Shown: positions 35,797 to 45,850, counted from the first letter of the stretch. The stretch is DNA of 56,768 bases from an uncultured Peptococcaceae bacterium (GCA_934229395.1 CAKQDL010000006.1:1-56768), one strand, 5' to 3'. The notes: a model not told the origin generated them from the sequence alone. Made by a program: numbers and translations.

Positions 35797-36693
35797 TTAG
35801 TTTGCTTTTTTGAATTGGAGAAGGTTGCTGTTTTCTCCATCTTGTTTGCGGATGTCTTCTTCTGGCAAAATCATACCGGTGAGGAAACCGCTCACATTGA
35901 GATAACGACCCTTTTTGAGGTCTTTAAGTGCGGACATATAGCTTGGCGCTACCACGTGTAAATCTTCGCCTTCGCAATCTACAACGATGTCGTAGAGTTC
36001 GTCCATGCCACCGAGCTTCACAAGGTCGAAGGACTTAATCTTGAATACACCTTGAGCAAAGCTGAATGGCACAATGCGATATTCTTGAGTAATTGTTTGA
36101 AGCATGGCTTCAAATTGAGGATCGCGTTCGCCCTTGCCTTCTTCTAGCATCGCAGAGTACAAAAGACCTGCTGGTACAAAAGCACCAACTTCTGGCATAG
36201 CTGCTTCTTTTGCAAGCTTATTGTAATCTTTCTTGGTGTGAATGATGTCCACATGAATTGGGAACATATTGAGATTCACAGCAACTGGAGCGCCCTTTTC
36301 TACGTTCTTCAAATCGTTTTTGTTGGCAGTTTCCATAAGGATTGGAAGCATCTTTTCGCCAACCTTCCACACTGCAGGAACAGCAGTATCAAAACGGCCA
36401 TCTTCGCTGCCCAAGAGCTCTTCTAAGTCATTTTGAAGAGCAACAACGCTGTTATCCCCAGTGTCGTAATGGCAATCTACGCGCCACAAGCCATCCTCTT
36501 GGTTGTCGCCCTTGGTTTCAAGGTAATGGAAATAATGTAGGTGACGATCCTTATCAAAATAATGGGTTGTCATCCCATGTTCGGTTTCCTTTGCGCTACC
36601 ACGTTGTAGAATGTACCATTGCATCATTTCTTCTAATTCATCATGACCAAAGCATGATAATTGTAAATTCATAAGTTCTTTTAAAAAAGCCAT
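35797..36693 (-). CDS. Unrecognised 298-aa soluble protein
   Basis: I do not recognise a family. The ATG at 36693 is chosen because GGGAGG lies 10 nt before it; an in-frame start at 36726 lies within the promoter. No membrane segment or signal peptide is visible. It is acidic, with a His/Tyr-rich patch (HYFDKDRHLHYFHYLE, about residues 42-57), a central PVAVNLNMFPIHVDIIH, and a C-terminal DVVDCEGEDLHVVAPSY-like region (around 235-255). It is a single-gene unit with its own promoter and strong terminator, placed between the tRNA operon and glcF. No role can be given. Confidence 0.85.
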   Translation of the reverse strand: MAFLKELMNLQLSCFGHDELEEMMQWYILQRGSAKETEHGMTTHYFDKDRHLHYFHYLETKGDNQEDGLWRVDCHYDTGDNSVVALQNDLEELLGSEDGRFDTAVPAVWKVGEKMLPILMETANKNDLKNVEKGAPVAVNLNMFPIHVDIIHTKKDYNKLAKEAAMPEVGAFVPAGLLYSAMLEEGKGERDPQFEAMLQTITQEYRIVPFSFAQGVFKIKSFDLVKLGGMDELYDIVVDCEGEDLHVVAPSYMSALKDLKKGRYLNVSGFLTGMILPEEDIRKQDGENSNLLQFKKAN

Positions 36694-36724
36694 TAAATAG
36701 ACCTCCCTTAACATTCTGTACATC

Positions 36725-36754
36725 ATAATATCATTTTATGCTTACATTCATCAA
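36725..36754 (-). promoter_or_regulatory. Candidate promoter of the 298-aa gene
   Basis: TTGATG (36749-36754, minus strand), 18-nt spacer, TATTAT (36725-36730), 31 nt before the ATG. Confidence 0.6.
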
Positions 36755-36821
36755 CTGAATTTTGCAATAACTTTATCATATTTCAGTTGCAACACTGTGG
36801 AGCTATCACATTTTTTCATAT

Positions 36822-36855
36822 TAAAAAGCACCTCGAGCGCGATGCTCGAGGTGCA
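36822..36855 (-). terminator. Terminator after glcF
   Basis: Perfect 11-bp stem GCACCTCGAGC / GCTCGAGGTGC with a 5-nt loop (36828-36854). On the minus strand it is followed by five T residues. It begins 13 nt past the glcF stop. Confidence 0.93.
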
Positions 36856-36867
36856 AAAGCTGTTCGA

Positions 36868-38187
36868 TTATTTGCCATCCTTCATTTTTCCAATACGATC
36901 CATGCGTTGGCTTTGGTCGTAAGCATCAGAAAGAATTTCTACTGTATGCTTTACGCTTCTATGACCACCGTTACGTTTTTGGCCGTCAGTCAGTTGCATA
37001 ATACAGGAGCCACAGCCTGTAACAATCACATCTGCGCCAGTTTGTTCAATATCGTCAAACTTACGTTTTTGTATATCCATAGACAAATCGTAGTGGGTCA
37101 AGCTGAAGGAACCTGCAGAACCGCAGCAACGGTTAGGCTTCTTCATTTCACGGAATTCAACGTCTGGAAGGTCACGCAAAATTTGACGAGGTGGTTCAAC
37201 AACACCAATACCTCTACGCAAGTGACATGGGTCATGATAGGTAGCAATCATCTTGCCGGTATGTAAACCTGTAACGTCTGCTTTTACAACGTTCATGAGG
37301 AAATCAGACCAGTCAATGGATTTTTCAGCGAGAGCCACTGCCTTATCATACAAATCTGTGTCTTCTAAAAGTTCTTTGTAGTGTTCCTTAAAGGACAATG
37401 CGCAGGAACCGCAAACAAAGACGATATAATCCACATCCAAACCAGAGAAGAGTTTCACATGATCAGCTGCCATGCCCTTTGCTGTCTTTTGGTCACCATG
37501 GGCCAAAATTGGGGTACCACAGCAATGTTGTGCTTTTGGCACGATGACTTCTACATTGTTGTGCTTCATAACATTCATGAAGGATTCAGCGACGTGTGGA
37601 TACATATAGTTGGAAGCGCAACCTGTGAAGAATGCCACGCGGTACTTCACTGGGCCGATTGGTTCGTTGACTTCTGGCACAGTCATACGGAATGGCTTTG
37701 GTGGCAAATCTGGAATCACGCGGCGCATATCCAAACCAAATGGGAAACGTGGTGTATAGCCACCCATTTCCTTTTCTTTTTTGAATACGGTGCCTTGGAA
37801 GTTACCACCCAGTCGCATACCGGTATCCATGAGTTTTGGATGGTCCACAACGTTGAAGATTACTTTTTTGAGCGGATGCAAACCTTCTTGACGCACGAGC
37901 TCGCTGCGCGCTGCAAGTACAATCTTATCAATTTCTACACCGCATGGGCAAACTTCAACGCAGGCCTTACAGGTCAAGCAAAGATGGAGGTTGTGTTCCA
38001 AGCCTGGGGTAGAAGCATCTACCAAGCCCTTTAAAAGCGCATCAACAAGCTTAATTTTACCACGTGCAACGCCGCCTTCTCTGCGGGTTTCCGCATAGAT
38101 TGGGCATACTTCTTGGCAGTTGCCGCAGGACATACATTTCATGACTTCTTCTCTAGCGAAGTCCATAGTTTCAAATGGTGCACTCAT
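36868..38187 (-). CDS. glcF: Fe-S oxidoreductase subunit, GlcF/LldE-like
   Basis: 439 aa. Two N-terminal 4Fe-4S motifs are present: CMSCGNCQEVCP (about residues 17-28) and CLTCKACVEVCP. Two CCG domains follow (QHCCGTPIL; NRCCGSAGSF, with HDPCHLRRG), typical of heterodisulfide-reductase-like electron acceptors. Together with the FAD partner upstream it should form a D-2-hydroxyacid (glycolate or D-lactate) dehydrogenase. The symbol reflects family resemblance; the true substrate is not shown. It starts 3 nt after the glcD stop. Confidence 0.85.
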   Translation of the reverse strand: MSAPFETMDFAREEVMKCMSCGNCQEVCPIYAETRREGGVARGKIKLVDALLKGLVDASTPGLEHNLHLCLTCKACVEVCPCGVEIDKIVLAARSELVRQEGLHPLKKVIFNVVDHPKLMDTGMRLGGNFQGTVFKKEKEMGGYTPRFPFGLDMRRVIPDLPPKPFRMTVPEVNEPIGPVKYRVAFFTGCASNYMYPHVAESFMNVMKHNNVEVIVPKAQHCCGTPILAHGDQKTAKGMAADHVKLFSGLDVDYIVFVCGSCALSFKEHYKELLEDTDLYDKAVALAEKSIDWSDFLMNVVKADVTGLHTGKMIATYHDPCHLRRGIGVVEPPRQILRDLPDVEFREMKKPNRCCGSAGSFSLTHYDLSMDIQKRKFDDIEQTGADVIVTGCGSCIMQLTDGQKRNGGHRSVKHTVEILSDAYDQSQRMDRIGKMKDGK

Positions 38188-38190
38188 GCC

Positions 38191-39585
38191 TTATTCCCCC
38201 TTAAAGAAGAAATGATCAGGGTTGAACATATAGTTAGGGTCAAAGGCTTCTTTCACACGACGGATGATTTCTACGCCTGCTGCGCCAAATTGATCTTCCA
38301 TATAACGTGCCTTTGCAATACCAATGCCGTGTTCACCACTTAGGGTGCCGCCCATTTCAAGAGCTGCCGCAAAGATATCGTCTACAGCCTTGTGTACGCG
38401 TTCCATTTCTTCGGTGTCGCGTGCGTCTGTAAGGATGGTTGGGTGAAGGTTACCATCACCAGCGTGACCAAAGGTACCAATTTGAAGGTTGTATTTTTCA
38501 GCAATTTCTTCAAGCTTAACAAGCATATCTGGAATGCGGCTTCTTGGCACAGTGGCATCTTCCAATACGGTGGTAGGTTTTACACGAGCCAAAGCAGGGA
38601 GCGCTGCACGACGAGCTGCCATAAGGTCGTTACGTTCATTTTCATCCTTAGCAAGCTTTACTTCTCTGCAAGCGTTCTTCTTGCATTGTTCTACAACCTT
38701 TTGTGCTTCGAGTTCAACTTCTGCTTCTACCATGCCGTCTACTTCAATAAGAAGCATAACCTTAGCATCTAGCGGAAGGCCAATATGGGTGAAGTCGTCG
38801 ATAACTTTCAAAGATGTTTGGTCCAAAAGTTCCATGGTTGCAGGAATAACCTTGCTGGAGATGATACCGTTGATGGCATAACCAGCATCCTTGAGCACAT
38901 CGAAGGTTGCGGTCATAGTCTTTACATATTGTGGCTTAGCAATGAGCTTTACCAAAATCTTGGTGATAACACCCAGGGTGCCTTCAGAACCGCAAACGAG
39001 CTTGGTAAGGTCATAGCCAGCTACGTTCTTTACGCTCTTGCCACCAAAGGTTACAACTTCGCCATTAGCGAGAACCATTTCTACGCCAATAACGTAGTCT
39101 TTGGTTACGCCGTATTTGAGGCCGCGAAGGCCACCGGAAGATTCGCTTACAGAACCACCCATGGTGGCAGTTTTAACGGTACCTGGATCTGGTGGGTAAA
39201 TAAGGCCATATGGGCTTACTGCATCATTGAGTTGGGCGATGATAACGCCTGGTTCAACAGTTGCAGTGAGGTTTTCTGGGTCTACTTCAAGGATTTTGTT
39301 CAAACGAGTGGTTACAAGCACGATGCCTTTACGTAGTGGAATGGTACCACCAGAAAGGTTGGTGCCGGAACCACGGGTATAGATATGAAGGTCGTTGTCT
39401 CTTGCAAGCTTTACGATTTCAACGATTTCTTCTTGACTACCAGGAAGCACAACAACTTCTGGGAGCACTTGTGGTTGGTCCGGAGTACCATCATAGGAAT
39501 AGGTTAAAAGTTCACCTTTGTCAGTAAGAACATATTCGTCGCCTACGATTTTTTTGAGTGTCGCCACTACATTTTTGTCTAACAT
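38191..39585 (-). CDS. glcD: FAD-linked D-2-hydroxyacid (glycolate/D-lactate) oxidase subunit, GlcD-like
   Basis: 464 aa. The N-terminal FAD-binding_4 domain has YTRGSGTNLSGGTIPL (about residues 72-87) and PDPGTVKTATMGGSVSESSGG. The C-terminal FAD-oxidase domain ends with LSGEHGIGIAKARYM. The ATG at 39585 is preferred over 39591 because AGGAGG is directly adjacent to the first ATG and six bases from the second. It pairs with glcF and starts about 10 nt after rluB, so the pair may be read from the rluB promoter. Confidence 0.9.
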   Translation of the reverse strand: MLDKNVVATLKKIVGDEYVLTDKGELLTYSYDGTPDQPQVLPEVVVLPGSQEEIVEIVKLARDNDLHIYTRGSGTNLSGGTIPLRKGIVLVTTRLNKILEVDPENLTATVEPGVIIAQLNDAVSPYGLIYPPDPGTVKTATMGGSVSESSGGLRGLKYGVTKDYVIGVEMVLANGEVVTFGGKSVKNVAGYDLTKLVCGSEGTLGVITKILVKLIAKPQYVKTMTATFDVLKDAGYAINGIISSKVIPATMELLDQTSLKVIDDFTHIGLPLDAKVMLLIEVDGMVEAEVELEAQKVVEQCKKNACREVKLAKDENERNDLMAARRAALPALARVKPTTVLEDATVPRSRIPDMLVKLEEIAEKYNLQIGTFGHAGDGNLHPTILTDARDTEEMERVHKAVDDIFAAALEMGGTLSGEHGIGIAKARYMEDQFGAAGVEIIRRVKEAFDPNYMFNPDHFFFKGE

Positions 39586-39595
39586 ATGCATCCTC

Positions 39596-40351
39596 CTAGA
39601 TACGTTTATTTAGATAATCCTCTCTAGAAAGCTGTACGCGGTCAAACAAACGACCTAGCTCGGTTTCTGTCAGTGGTCTAACTTGACCAATATCAACGTG
39701 CTGAAGTTTGATTTGGTCAATAGCTACACGTGTCAGTTGAATACACGGAAATCCAACGGCTGCAAGCATACGACGCACTTGGCGTTTCTTGCCTTCGTGA
39801 ATGATAAGCTCTACTGTTGAATTTTTGCCGCGCTTGTTCAAAAATCTTGCCTGAGCTGGTGCTGTTCGGCCATCCTCTAGCATAACACCTTCTGAGAGGG
39901 CCTTTAAAGCTTTTGGGGTGATGATTCCTTCAACTCTTGCAATATACGTTTTTTTGATATTGTATTTTGGATGCGTTAAGCGAAACGCCAAGTCACCATG
40001 GTTGGTGAGTAACAAAAGCCCCTCTGTATCCATATCCAAACGCCCTACTGGAAATACCTTTCCCTTGAGCTCTGGAAAGCATTCATAAATGGTTTGTTGA
40101 TTATATCGATCCGATGTTGTGGTCACATAGCCCGCTGGCTTATTGAACATATAGAAGAGATAATCATCCTTTACGGAAATCTCTTTGTTGTTCACCATCA
40201 CACGATCTTCCTCTGGATCAATTTTTGTACCCAATTCACGAACAACTTCGCCGTTTACTTTTACGCTGCCTTGCTTGATGAGGTCCTCACTTTTCCTGCG
40301 TGAAGCCACACCACAATCGGCCATATATTTTTGCAATCGAATGAAAGACAT
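39596..40351 (-). CDS. rluB: RsuA/RluB-family rRNA pseudouridine synthase
   Basis: 251 aa. The N-terminal S4 domain (RLQKYMADCGVASRRKSEDL) is followed by the catalytic motif GRLDMDTEGLLLLTN, whose Asp is the nucleophile. The RsuA/RluB/RluE/RluF group modifies single rRNA sites. RluB (23S) is the usual ortholog in Bacillota, but the exact site is inferred. A promoter lies 22 nt upstream. Confidence 0.88.
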   Translation of the reverse strand: MSFIRLQKYMADCGVASRRKSEDLIKQGSVKVNGEVVRELGTKIDPEEDRVMVNNKEISVKDDYLFYMFNKPAGYVTTTSDRYNQQTIYECFPELKGKVFPVGRLDMDTEGLLLLTNHGDLAFRLTHPKYNIKKTYIARVEGIITPKALKALSEGVMLEDGRTAPAQARFLNKRGKNSTVELIIHEGKKRQVRRMLAAVGFPCIQLTRVAIDQIKLQHVDIGQVRPLTETELGRLFDRVQLSREDYLNKRI

Positions 40352-40372
40352 ACTACGCCTCCCCTGTTTTTA

Positions 40373-40401
40373 ATTATCATACTTTTTTAACTGCTTTGCA
40401 A
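40373..40401 (-). promoter_or_regulatory. Candidate promoter of rluB-glcD-glcF
   Basis: TTGCAA (40396-40401, minus strand), 17-nt spacer, GATAAT (40373-40378). Just upstream lie two short palindromes (AATTGG-TTTG-CCAATT and CCGATTAATAATTGG) that could be operator or weak terminator elements after cca. Confidence 0.6.
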
Positions 40402-40448
40402 TTGGCAAACCAATTATTAATCGGTAAAAATTTTTTATAATTTTAATT

Positions 40449-41798
40449 TTATTGGTAGTTTTTTAACAATTTGCATAATTCAATCAAAGTTCCGCGTTCA
40501 TTCTTTTCTGGATGCTCAATAACTTCTTCTAGTGCCTTTGATAGCATTTCGCCAATAGCACGGCCCTTTATGCCAAGCTCTTGCATATCCTTGCCATTAA
40601 TAGCCAAATCCTTGATGGCTACACAATCGCCTCTTTCAATGATTTGATTCAAAAGCGTTTCTATTTCGCTAAACATATCCACCATTTGTGCGCGACCATC
40701 AGCCAAATCATGGGCCAGCAAATCGGCCACCTTGACCTTAATTAGGCGTCTGAGCTGAACCTCACCCATTTTTGCTAGGTTCTGTCGAATATTCAGCTCT
40801 GCTGGATAAAGGATATCGTTGTGTGTGCGAATGAGCGCCACCACGTCTTTGCGTGTGGCATTGTCATATTTCAGATTGCGCAAAATTTTGTTGGCAATTT
40901 CTGCGCCAACCTCTGCATGATTTGAAAAGGAATCGTAGCCTTTTTCTATGTTTTCTTCCCAAGTAAAAGGCTTGGCGATATCGTGCAAGAGCATGGTAAG
41001 GCGCAGTACCAAATCTCTCTCAACCAAGCCCACAGCCAAAATAGAATGCTCAAACACATCTAAAAAATGGTGGCCACCATTTTGCAAAAAGCCAACAGTA
41101 TGGCACATTTGTGGAATGATGTGTGGATACATACCAAGGGTATACAAATCCTCGAGGCCTCTTGCTGGATGCGCTGCCAAAAGGGTTTTATTGAACTCCA
41201 CTTGAATGCGTTCTTTGGATATGTAGGCCAGCAAGTGACTTTGCTGCATGGCTGCCTCGAAGGTGGCTTGGTCGTAATCAAAGTCCAAGACCGTAGCAAA
41301 ACGCACCATACGAAGCATACGCAAGCCATCTTCATCAAAACGTTTGGAAGGCTCGCCAACGGCGCGCACCAAGCGATTTTTTAAATCGTCAACGCCGCCA
41401 TACATATCTATAAGGCCTTTTTGTGGATGCCAGGCCATGGCATTGATGGTGAAATCGCGTCTACCCAAATCTTCTGCAAGTTCACTGGTAAAAACCACCT
41501 CTTTGGGATGACGGTGGTCTTCATATTCGCCATCTATGCGGAAGGTTGTTACCTCATAGGCGCCATCTTTTTCTAGCAAGGTGATGGTGCCATGCTTGAG
41601 TCCCGTTGGAATAACGCGTCTTTCGCCAAAAATGTGGAGCATTTCTTGTGCCGGTGCCGAGGTGCAAATATCCCAATCACTTGGCTTTTTATGCATCAAT
41701 GAATCACGCACGCAGCCACCTACGACATAGGCTTCATAGCCTGCTGCATTAAGGCTTTCGATAATATTTTTTGCCCCCTTTGGAATTTCTATTTCCAT
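40449..41798 (-). CDS. cca: CCA tRNA nucleotidyltransferase with HD domain
   Basis: 449 aa class II nucleotidyltransferase. Head motif VGGCVRDSLMHKKPSDWDIC (about residues 26-45) has the catalytic Asp pair, with RRDFTINAMAW later. An HD domain (LTMLLHDIAKPF, about 265-276) sits in the C-terminal half. It builds or repairs the 3' CCA of tRNAs, and the three tRNA genes at 35.4-35.7 kb and the tmRNA lack encoded CCA, so this activity is needed. A poly(A) polymerase is the alternative in this family. Confidence 0.9.
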   Translation of the reverse strand: MEIEIPKGAKNIIESLNAAGYEAYVVGGCVRDSLMHKKPSDWDICTSAPAQEMLHIFGERRVIPTGLKHGTITLLEKDGAYEVTTFRIDGEYEDHRHPKEVVFTSELAEDLGRRDFTINAMAWHPQKGLIDMYGGVDDLKNRLVRAVGEPSKRFDEDGLRMLRMVRFATVLDFDYDQATFEAAMQQSHLLAYISKERIQVEFNKTLLAAHPARGLEDLYTLGMYPHIIPQMCHTVGFLQNGGHHFLDVFEHSILAVGLVERDLVLRLTMLLHDIAKPFTWEENIEKGYDSFSNHAEVGAEIANKILRNLKYDNATRKDVVALIRTHNDILYPAELNIRQNLAKMGEVQLRRLIKVKVADLLAHDLADGRAQMVDMFSEIETLLNQIIERGDCVAIKDLAINGKDMQELGIKGRAIGEMLSKALEEVIEHPEKNERGTLIELCKLLKNYQ

Positions 41799-41802
41799 TC
41801 TA

Positions 41803-42738
41803 TCACCTCTCTTCTAATGACAAATCTACACATAAACGTGCGTCTAATAGTTCCTGCGGTTCGTTTTTGTACAGGTGCATTGGTAAAAAATGATGCATCT
41901 TTTTCCCCGTTGTTGGATGCTCATAGGTGAGCGCCGCTGCGTGCAGCAAGGGTCTGTTGCACATAAGCGCTGGGCCACCGTAGGCAGTATCACCCAACAG
42001 CGGATGGCCAGCATGGGCCAAATGCACGCGAATTTGGTGACGTCTGCCTGTATCTATTTTTACCCAACACGCACTCGCACGCAAGTCCTCATTATAATAT
42101 AAGGGTGTAACGTGCGTGCTGGCGCTTTTTCCTTCTGGCTCTACGTCAAAAACGGCATGCGTTGCATCACGCACCCTTTGTGGTACCTCTGCTATAGTTC
42201 CGTTAAGGTGGCGCTCACTTGAAATTTTTCCATACGCCAAGCACTCATAGCATTTAACCTTTGGGCACTGTCCAAGCTTGTCGGTTGCATAGCTATTTTT
42301 CGCCAAAAGTACAAGGCCCGAGGTCCCAATGTCCAGCCTGCTTACAGGATGAAAATTACACGCCTCACCCTTTTCTTCCAAATAGGCCAAAACAGCACCT
42401 GCCAAGGAACCTTTCTCCCCTCTGCGGCGCGGAAACATGGTCACGCCTGGCGGCTTATCGACAATCATGAGCATATCATCCTCATAGACAATGTCAATGG
42501 GCCAACGTTCGTGAATGATATCGCTTTCTTCTTCATTTGGCGCCATGGCCAAGGAAACAGCATCACCTTCCTTTACCACATAGCGCACTGTTTGCCGTTC
42601 GCCATTCACCAAGATACCTTGGGGATGATTTTTACATCTTTTTAGAAGCCGCTTGGACACGTTCATGTTTTTTTGAATAACGTCTCTTAACAAGTAGCCT
42701 TCATCTTTTGCTGTTGCTGTGTAGGCAAGTCTATTCAT
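41803..42738 (-). CDS. RluA-family pseudouridine synthase
   Basis: 311 aa. An S4-like N-terminus (LLRDVIQKNMNVSKRLLKRC) is followed by the catalytic motif SRLDIGTSGLVLLAK with the nucleophilic Asp, and GRRHQIRVHLAHAGHPLLGD. This is RluA/RluC/RluD type; which U it modifies cannot be said. The ATG at 42738 overlaps the sbcC stop by 8 nt and has GAGGTG upstream, so it is preferred over 42750. Confidence 0.92.
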   Translation of the reverse strand: MNRLAYTATAKDEGYLLRDVIQKNMNVSKRLLKRCKNHPQGILVNGERQTVRYVVKEGDAVSLAMAPNEEESDIIHERWPIDIVYEDDMLMIVDKPPGVTMFPRRRGEKGSLAGAVLAYLEEKGEACNFHPVSRLDIGTSGLVLLAKNSYATDKLGQCPKVKCYECLAYGKISSERHLNGTIAEVPQRVRDATHAVFDVEPEGKSASTHVTPLYYNEDLRASACWVKIDTGRRHQIRVHLAHAGHPLLGDTAYGGPALMCNRPLLHAAALTYEHPTTGKKMHHFLPMHLYKNEPQELLDARLCVDLSLEER

Positions 42739-45700
42739 CACGCACCTCAAAATGAGCGTGACTGCCTGAGCTACTACTCGTTACCACAAGGTGCGCCGGA
42801 ATACGCTCCTTAAGCTCGGATACGTGAGAAATAACACCTACCAATCGCCCGCAATCCTGCAAATTGACCAAGGTTTCTACAGTATCATCTAGGGATTCTT
42901 CGTCTAAGGTACCGAAGCCCTCGTCTATAAAGATGGTCGATAGCTCTACGCCACCACTTTCACTGCTTACAACGTCCGCTAAGCCTAATGCCAAGGACAG
43001 CGATGCCTTAAAGCTTTCGCCGCCAGAAAGTGTTGCTACATCACGCGCGCGACCTGTGTATTCGTCCATCACGTCCAAATCCAGCCCCGCTTGCTTGCGT
43101 GCATCTGCCACCACTTCCTTTCTTCGGAAGGAATAGCGGCCATTGGTCATCCCCAAAAACTGCACATTGGCATGAGCGAGCATTTGTTCAAAGTAGTAGG
43201 CTTGGGCATAGGTTTCAAAGCGCATTTTTTGCAAATTGTTCCCATCCAACACATCGCGCAATTGACCCAAAACGGCATAGCTGGCTTCTACCTCAGAAAA
43301 GGTTTCGTACAACACGTGCAAGTGTTGCTCTAGCTTGCGGTTGTGTGCCGCTTGTGACGCGCGCGCTGCTTTTTGATTGGTCGCCTCATCAAGCTCAGCC
43401 TTTAGCTTTTGACATTCTTGCTCATTTTGTGTAAGATCTTTGCGTTCAAAATCACCCTTCAGGCCTTCTTTTCTCAGGCCAAACGCCGTTTCGGCCTTGT
43501 GAAACGTTTCCATATAAGCATCGACATTTTGTTGCAGTTCCATTTTTTGCCCCGCATCCAATTTTGCCTGTTCATAGGCTTCTGGCATTTCAAAAGCAGC
43601 ATTTCTTGCTTCTTCGTAGATTGTTCGATAAGTTTGGACCGATGCAGTGAGTTTCGTCATTAACTCCCTTGCTTGCGCCAAAGCACTGGCTGCTTCTATT
43701 TCTGTTGCGTGCAAGGCATCATAGCGCACCATGGCTTCTTCATAGGCTTTTTGTGTTTTTTCCTTGTTTTCGCTTAAAAAATGAATACGTTTTTCAAGCG
43801 CACTCAGATTAAAATCAGGCGAGAAGCTGTGCTGCTTTTCCAAATTCTCCAAAGCGTTTTCCAAGCTTTTTTGCGTGGTTTCTTCTTGGCTCAATTGGCC
43901 AACAAGCGCTGTATAGTCGTCTTGCATTGTTTCTAACGCCGTTTTTTTATGAAGCAAGGCTTGCTCGATATTTTCTAAGTCATCGAGCTCCTTTGTTAGG
44001 GCACTCAGTTCGTCTTGTAAAACGGCTACCTCATTCTTTTTTTCCACGCCTTGTGCACTGCGTGCTTGCATAATTTCATCAAGAGGCATTCCTCCAGCAA
44101 GCTCTGGCACTACATCCACCAGATTGCTTAAGGATACTTCGAGACTCTCTTCCTTGGCTGCAAGATTTGCTTTTAATTGAGAGTAGTTTTCAAATGCTAC
44201 GTCTTTTGCTTGTGCATAGATATCTTCATCAATTTCTTCACCCATATTTTGTGCCAAGGATGGATGGTGGAGAGCTCCGCAAACTGGGCAAGGTGTACCA
44301 TCCTCTAGCTCAGCTGCCAAACGTTGGGCCAAATGGCCTTTATTGTCAGCACGCACCTTTTGCAATCTTGCGTCCTTTTGTTCTAGCAACACTTGCGCTT
44401 CTTGACACGCTTTTACAAGCACTCGATGCTCATCTAAAAGATTCCTGCGTTCTTTGAGTTTTTTATATAAATCACGTTCCTCTTTTAAGAGATGGCTCAG
44501 TTGGCTAATTTTTAATTCTAACTCTGACCGTCTATATAGCTGCTGCTGTTTTTTGACCTGTTTGGCCTCGAGCGTCAGCAGGTCTTTTTTTGTCGTTTCA
44601 ATGACTTGTTCCATTTGATTAAATTGTTTTTTTGTGCGCACGGTCTGTGTCTTTGCGACATCAAGCTCTGCCTTTTTATCGAAATAGTCTTTTGCCTTTT
44701 CGGCTTCAAGCTTGAGTGCAGGTACATTTTCCGCATCTTCTCTGGCAGCAAGCATTTCTTTTTCACTGCTTTGACGCAACGCTTTTGCATCTTCGCTGGC
44801 CTTTTTCGCCTTTTCTGCCATAGTTTCTTTTGCTTGAACTGCAGCTTCCTGCACGGCCAGCGCTTTTTTCTCTTCTACAAAACGTTCTTCCTTTGCAATC
44901 ACGCCCAAGGCCTGATCAGCTACAAGAATGCGACGCTTCGTATCACCTATATCGTTTTTTTGCAATAAAAGTCGTTCGCGTGCTTCTTTGGCCTCTTCAT
45001 AGAGTAAAACGTCATCATTATGCGCTTGTAATCTGTTGAGAACGTCGATGGCTTCTTTGTAGTTGTGATTTTTAACGTTCAGCTCATCATCTAGCCGTTC
45101 TAGCTTTTTTTCCTCGTCCATAAGTAGCGCTTTAAGGAAGTCAAGTGCTTTTTCTGATGGATACTCACCAGCATCAAACCCTTCGTCATCCAACTGGAGC
45201 ATGGCTACGCTTGTCTGATACTGTGTTTTAATGTCTCCATACTGCTTTGACATGGCTTGCGACTGCGCCTTTATGCGCGAGAGCACTTGATCGTAAAGCG
45301 TGGTGTTAAAAATATTGCGCAAAAGCTCAATTTTATCCTTGGTGTTGGATATAAGAAATTCCTGGAAAGCGCCTTGCGGGAGCATTACGATTTTTTTAAA
45401 TTGTTCCTCTTCTAGACCAATCAACTCAACAATCTTTGCATCAACTTCACTGATTTTCGTAAGTGGTTGAAATTGCTCATGATCTATACAGGAAAGCGTG
45501 GCCTCTTGGCCAATTTCACGCCATCCATCGCCACGTTTTTTGGCTATCTTTTGCTTTGGTTGGCGACGAATGGCGTATTTTTTTGCGCCAATTTCAAACA
45601 CAAACTCCACGAAGGTAGGCTGTGTGTCATCAGGCTTCAAAAAATCACACCTAAGAGCCGATGGATCCATACCTTTTTTGCTCAGGCGTCCATACAAGGC

Positions 45701-45850
45701 ATAGAGAATGGCTTCAAAAATGGTTGTTTTCCCCGATCCGGTTGGGCCCGTGATGACAAAAAGACGTTGTTGCCCAAGGGCGCCAAAATGCAGCTCTGTT
45801 TCTTTTGCATAAGGGCCAAAAGCCGCAAGTTTTAGGGTTATCGGTCTCAT
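42731..45850 (-). CDS. sbcC: Exonuclease subunit SbcC (Rad50-like)
   Basis: 1039 aa SMC-like ATPase. Walker A is VITGPTGSGKTTIFEAIL (about residues 32-49). Two long coiled coils flank a zinc hook CPVCG (about residue 508), and the C-terminal ABC part has LSGGESFKASLSLALGLADV and FIDEGFGTLDEESLDD. With SbcD it forms the double-strand-break and hairpin-cleaving nuclease. Its ATG overlaps the sbcD stop by 4 nt. Confidence 0.95.
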   Translation of the reverse strand: MRPITLKLAAFGPYAKETELHFGALGQQRLFVITGPTGSGKTTIFEAILYALYGRLSKKGMDPSALRCDFLKPDDTQPTFVEFVFEIGAKKYAIRRQPKQKIAKKRGDGWREIGQEATLSCIDHEQFQPLTKISEVDAKIVELIGLEEEQFKKIVMLPQGAFQEFLISNTKDKIELLRNIFNTTLYDQVLSRIKAQSQAMSKQYGDIKTQYQTSVAMLQLDDEGFDAGEYPSEKALDFLKALLMDEEKKLERLDDELNVKNHNYKEAIDVLNRLQAHNDDVLLYEEAKEARERLLLQKNDIGDTKRRILVADQALGVIAKEERFVEEKKALAVQEAAVQAKETMAEKAKKASEDAKALRQSSEKEMLAAREDAENVPALKLEAEKAKDYFDKKAELDVAKTQTVRTKKQFNQMEQVIETTKKDLLTLEAKQVKKQQQLYRRSELELKISQLSHLLKEERDLYKKLKERRNLLDEHRVLVKACQEAQVLLEQKDARLQKVRADNKGHLAQRLAAELEDGTPCPVCGALHHPSLAQNMGEEIDEDIYAQAKDVAFENYSQLKANLAAKEESLEVSLSNLVDVVPELAGGMPLDEIMQARSAQGVEKKNEVAVLQDELSALTKELDDLENIEQALLHKKTALETMQDDYTALVGQLSQEETTQKSLENALENLEKQHSFSPDFNLSALEKRIHFLSENKEKTQKAYEEAMVRYDALHATEIEAASALAQARELMTKLTASVQTYRTIYEEARNAAFEMPEAYEQAKLDAGQKMELQQNVDAYMETFHKAETAFGLRKEGLKGDFERKDLTQNEQECQKLKAELDEATNQKAARASQAAHNRKLEQHLHVLYETFSEVEASYAVLGQLRDVLDGNNLQKMRFETYAQAYYFEQMLAHANVQFLGMTNGRYSFRRKEVVADARKQAGLDLDVMDEYTGRARDVATLSGGESFKASLSLALGLADVVSSESGGVELSTIFIDEGFGTLDEESLDDTVETLVNLQDCGRLVGVISHVSELKERIPAHLVVTSSSSGSHAHFEVRDE

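Noticed and set aside
42864..43434. Plus-strand frames opposite sbcC
   Set aside because: They are shadows of the SbcC C-terminal ATPase, with no independent signals.
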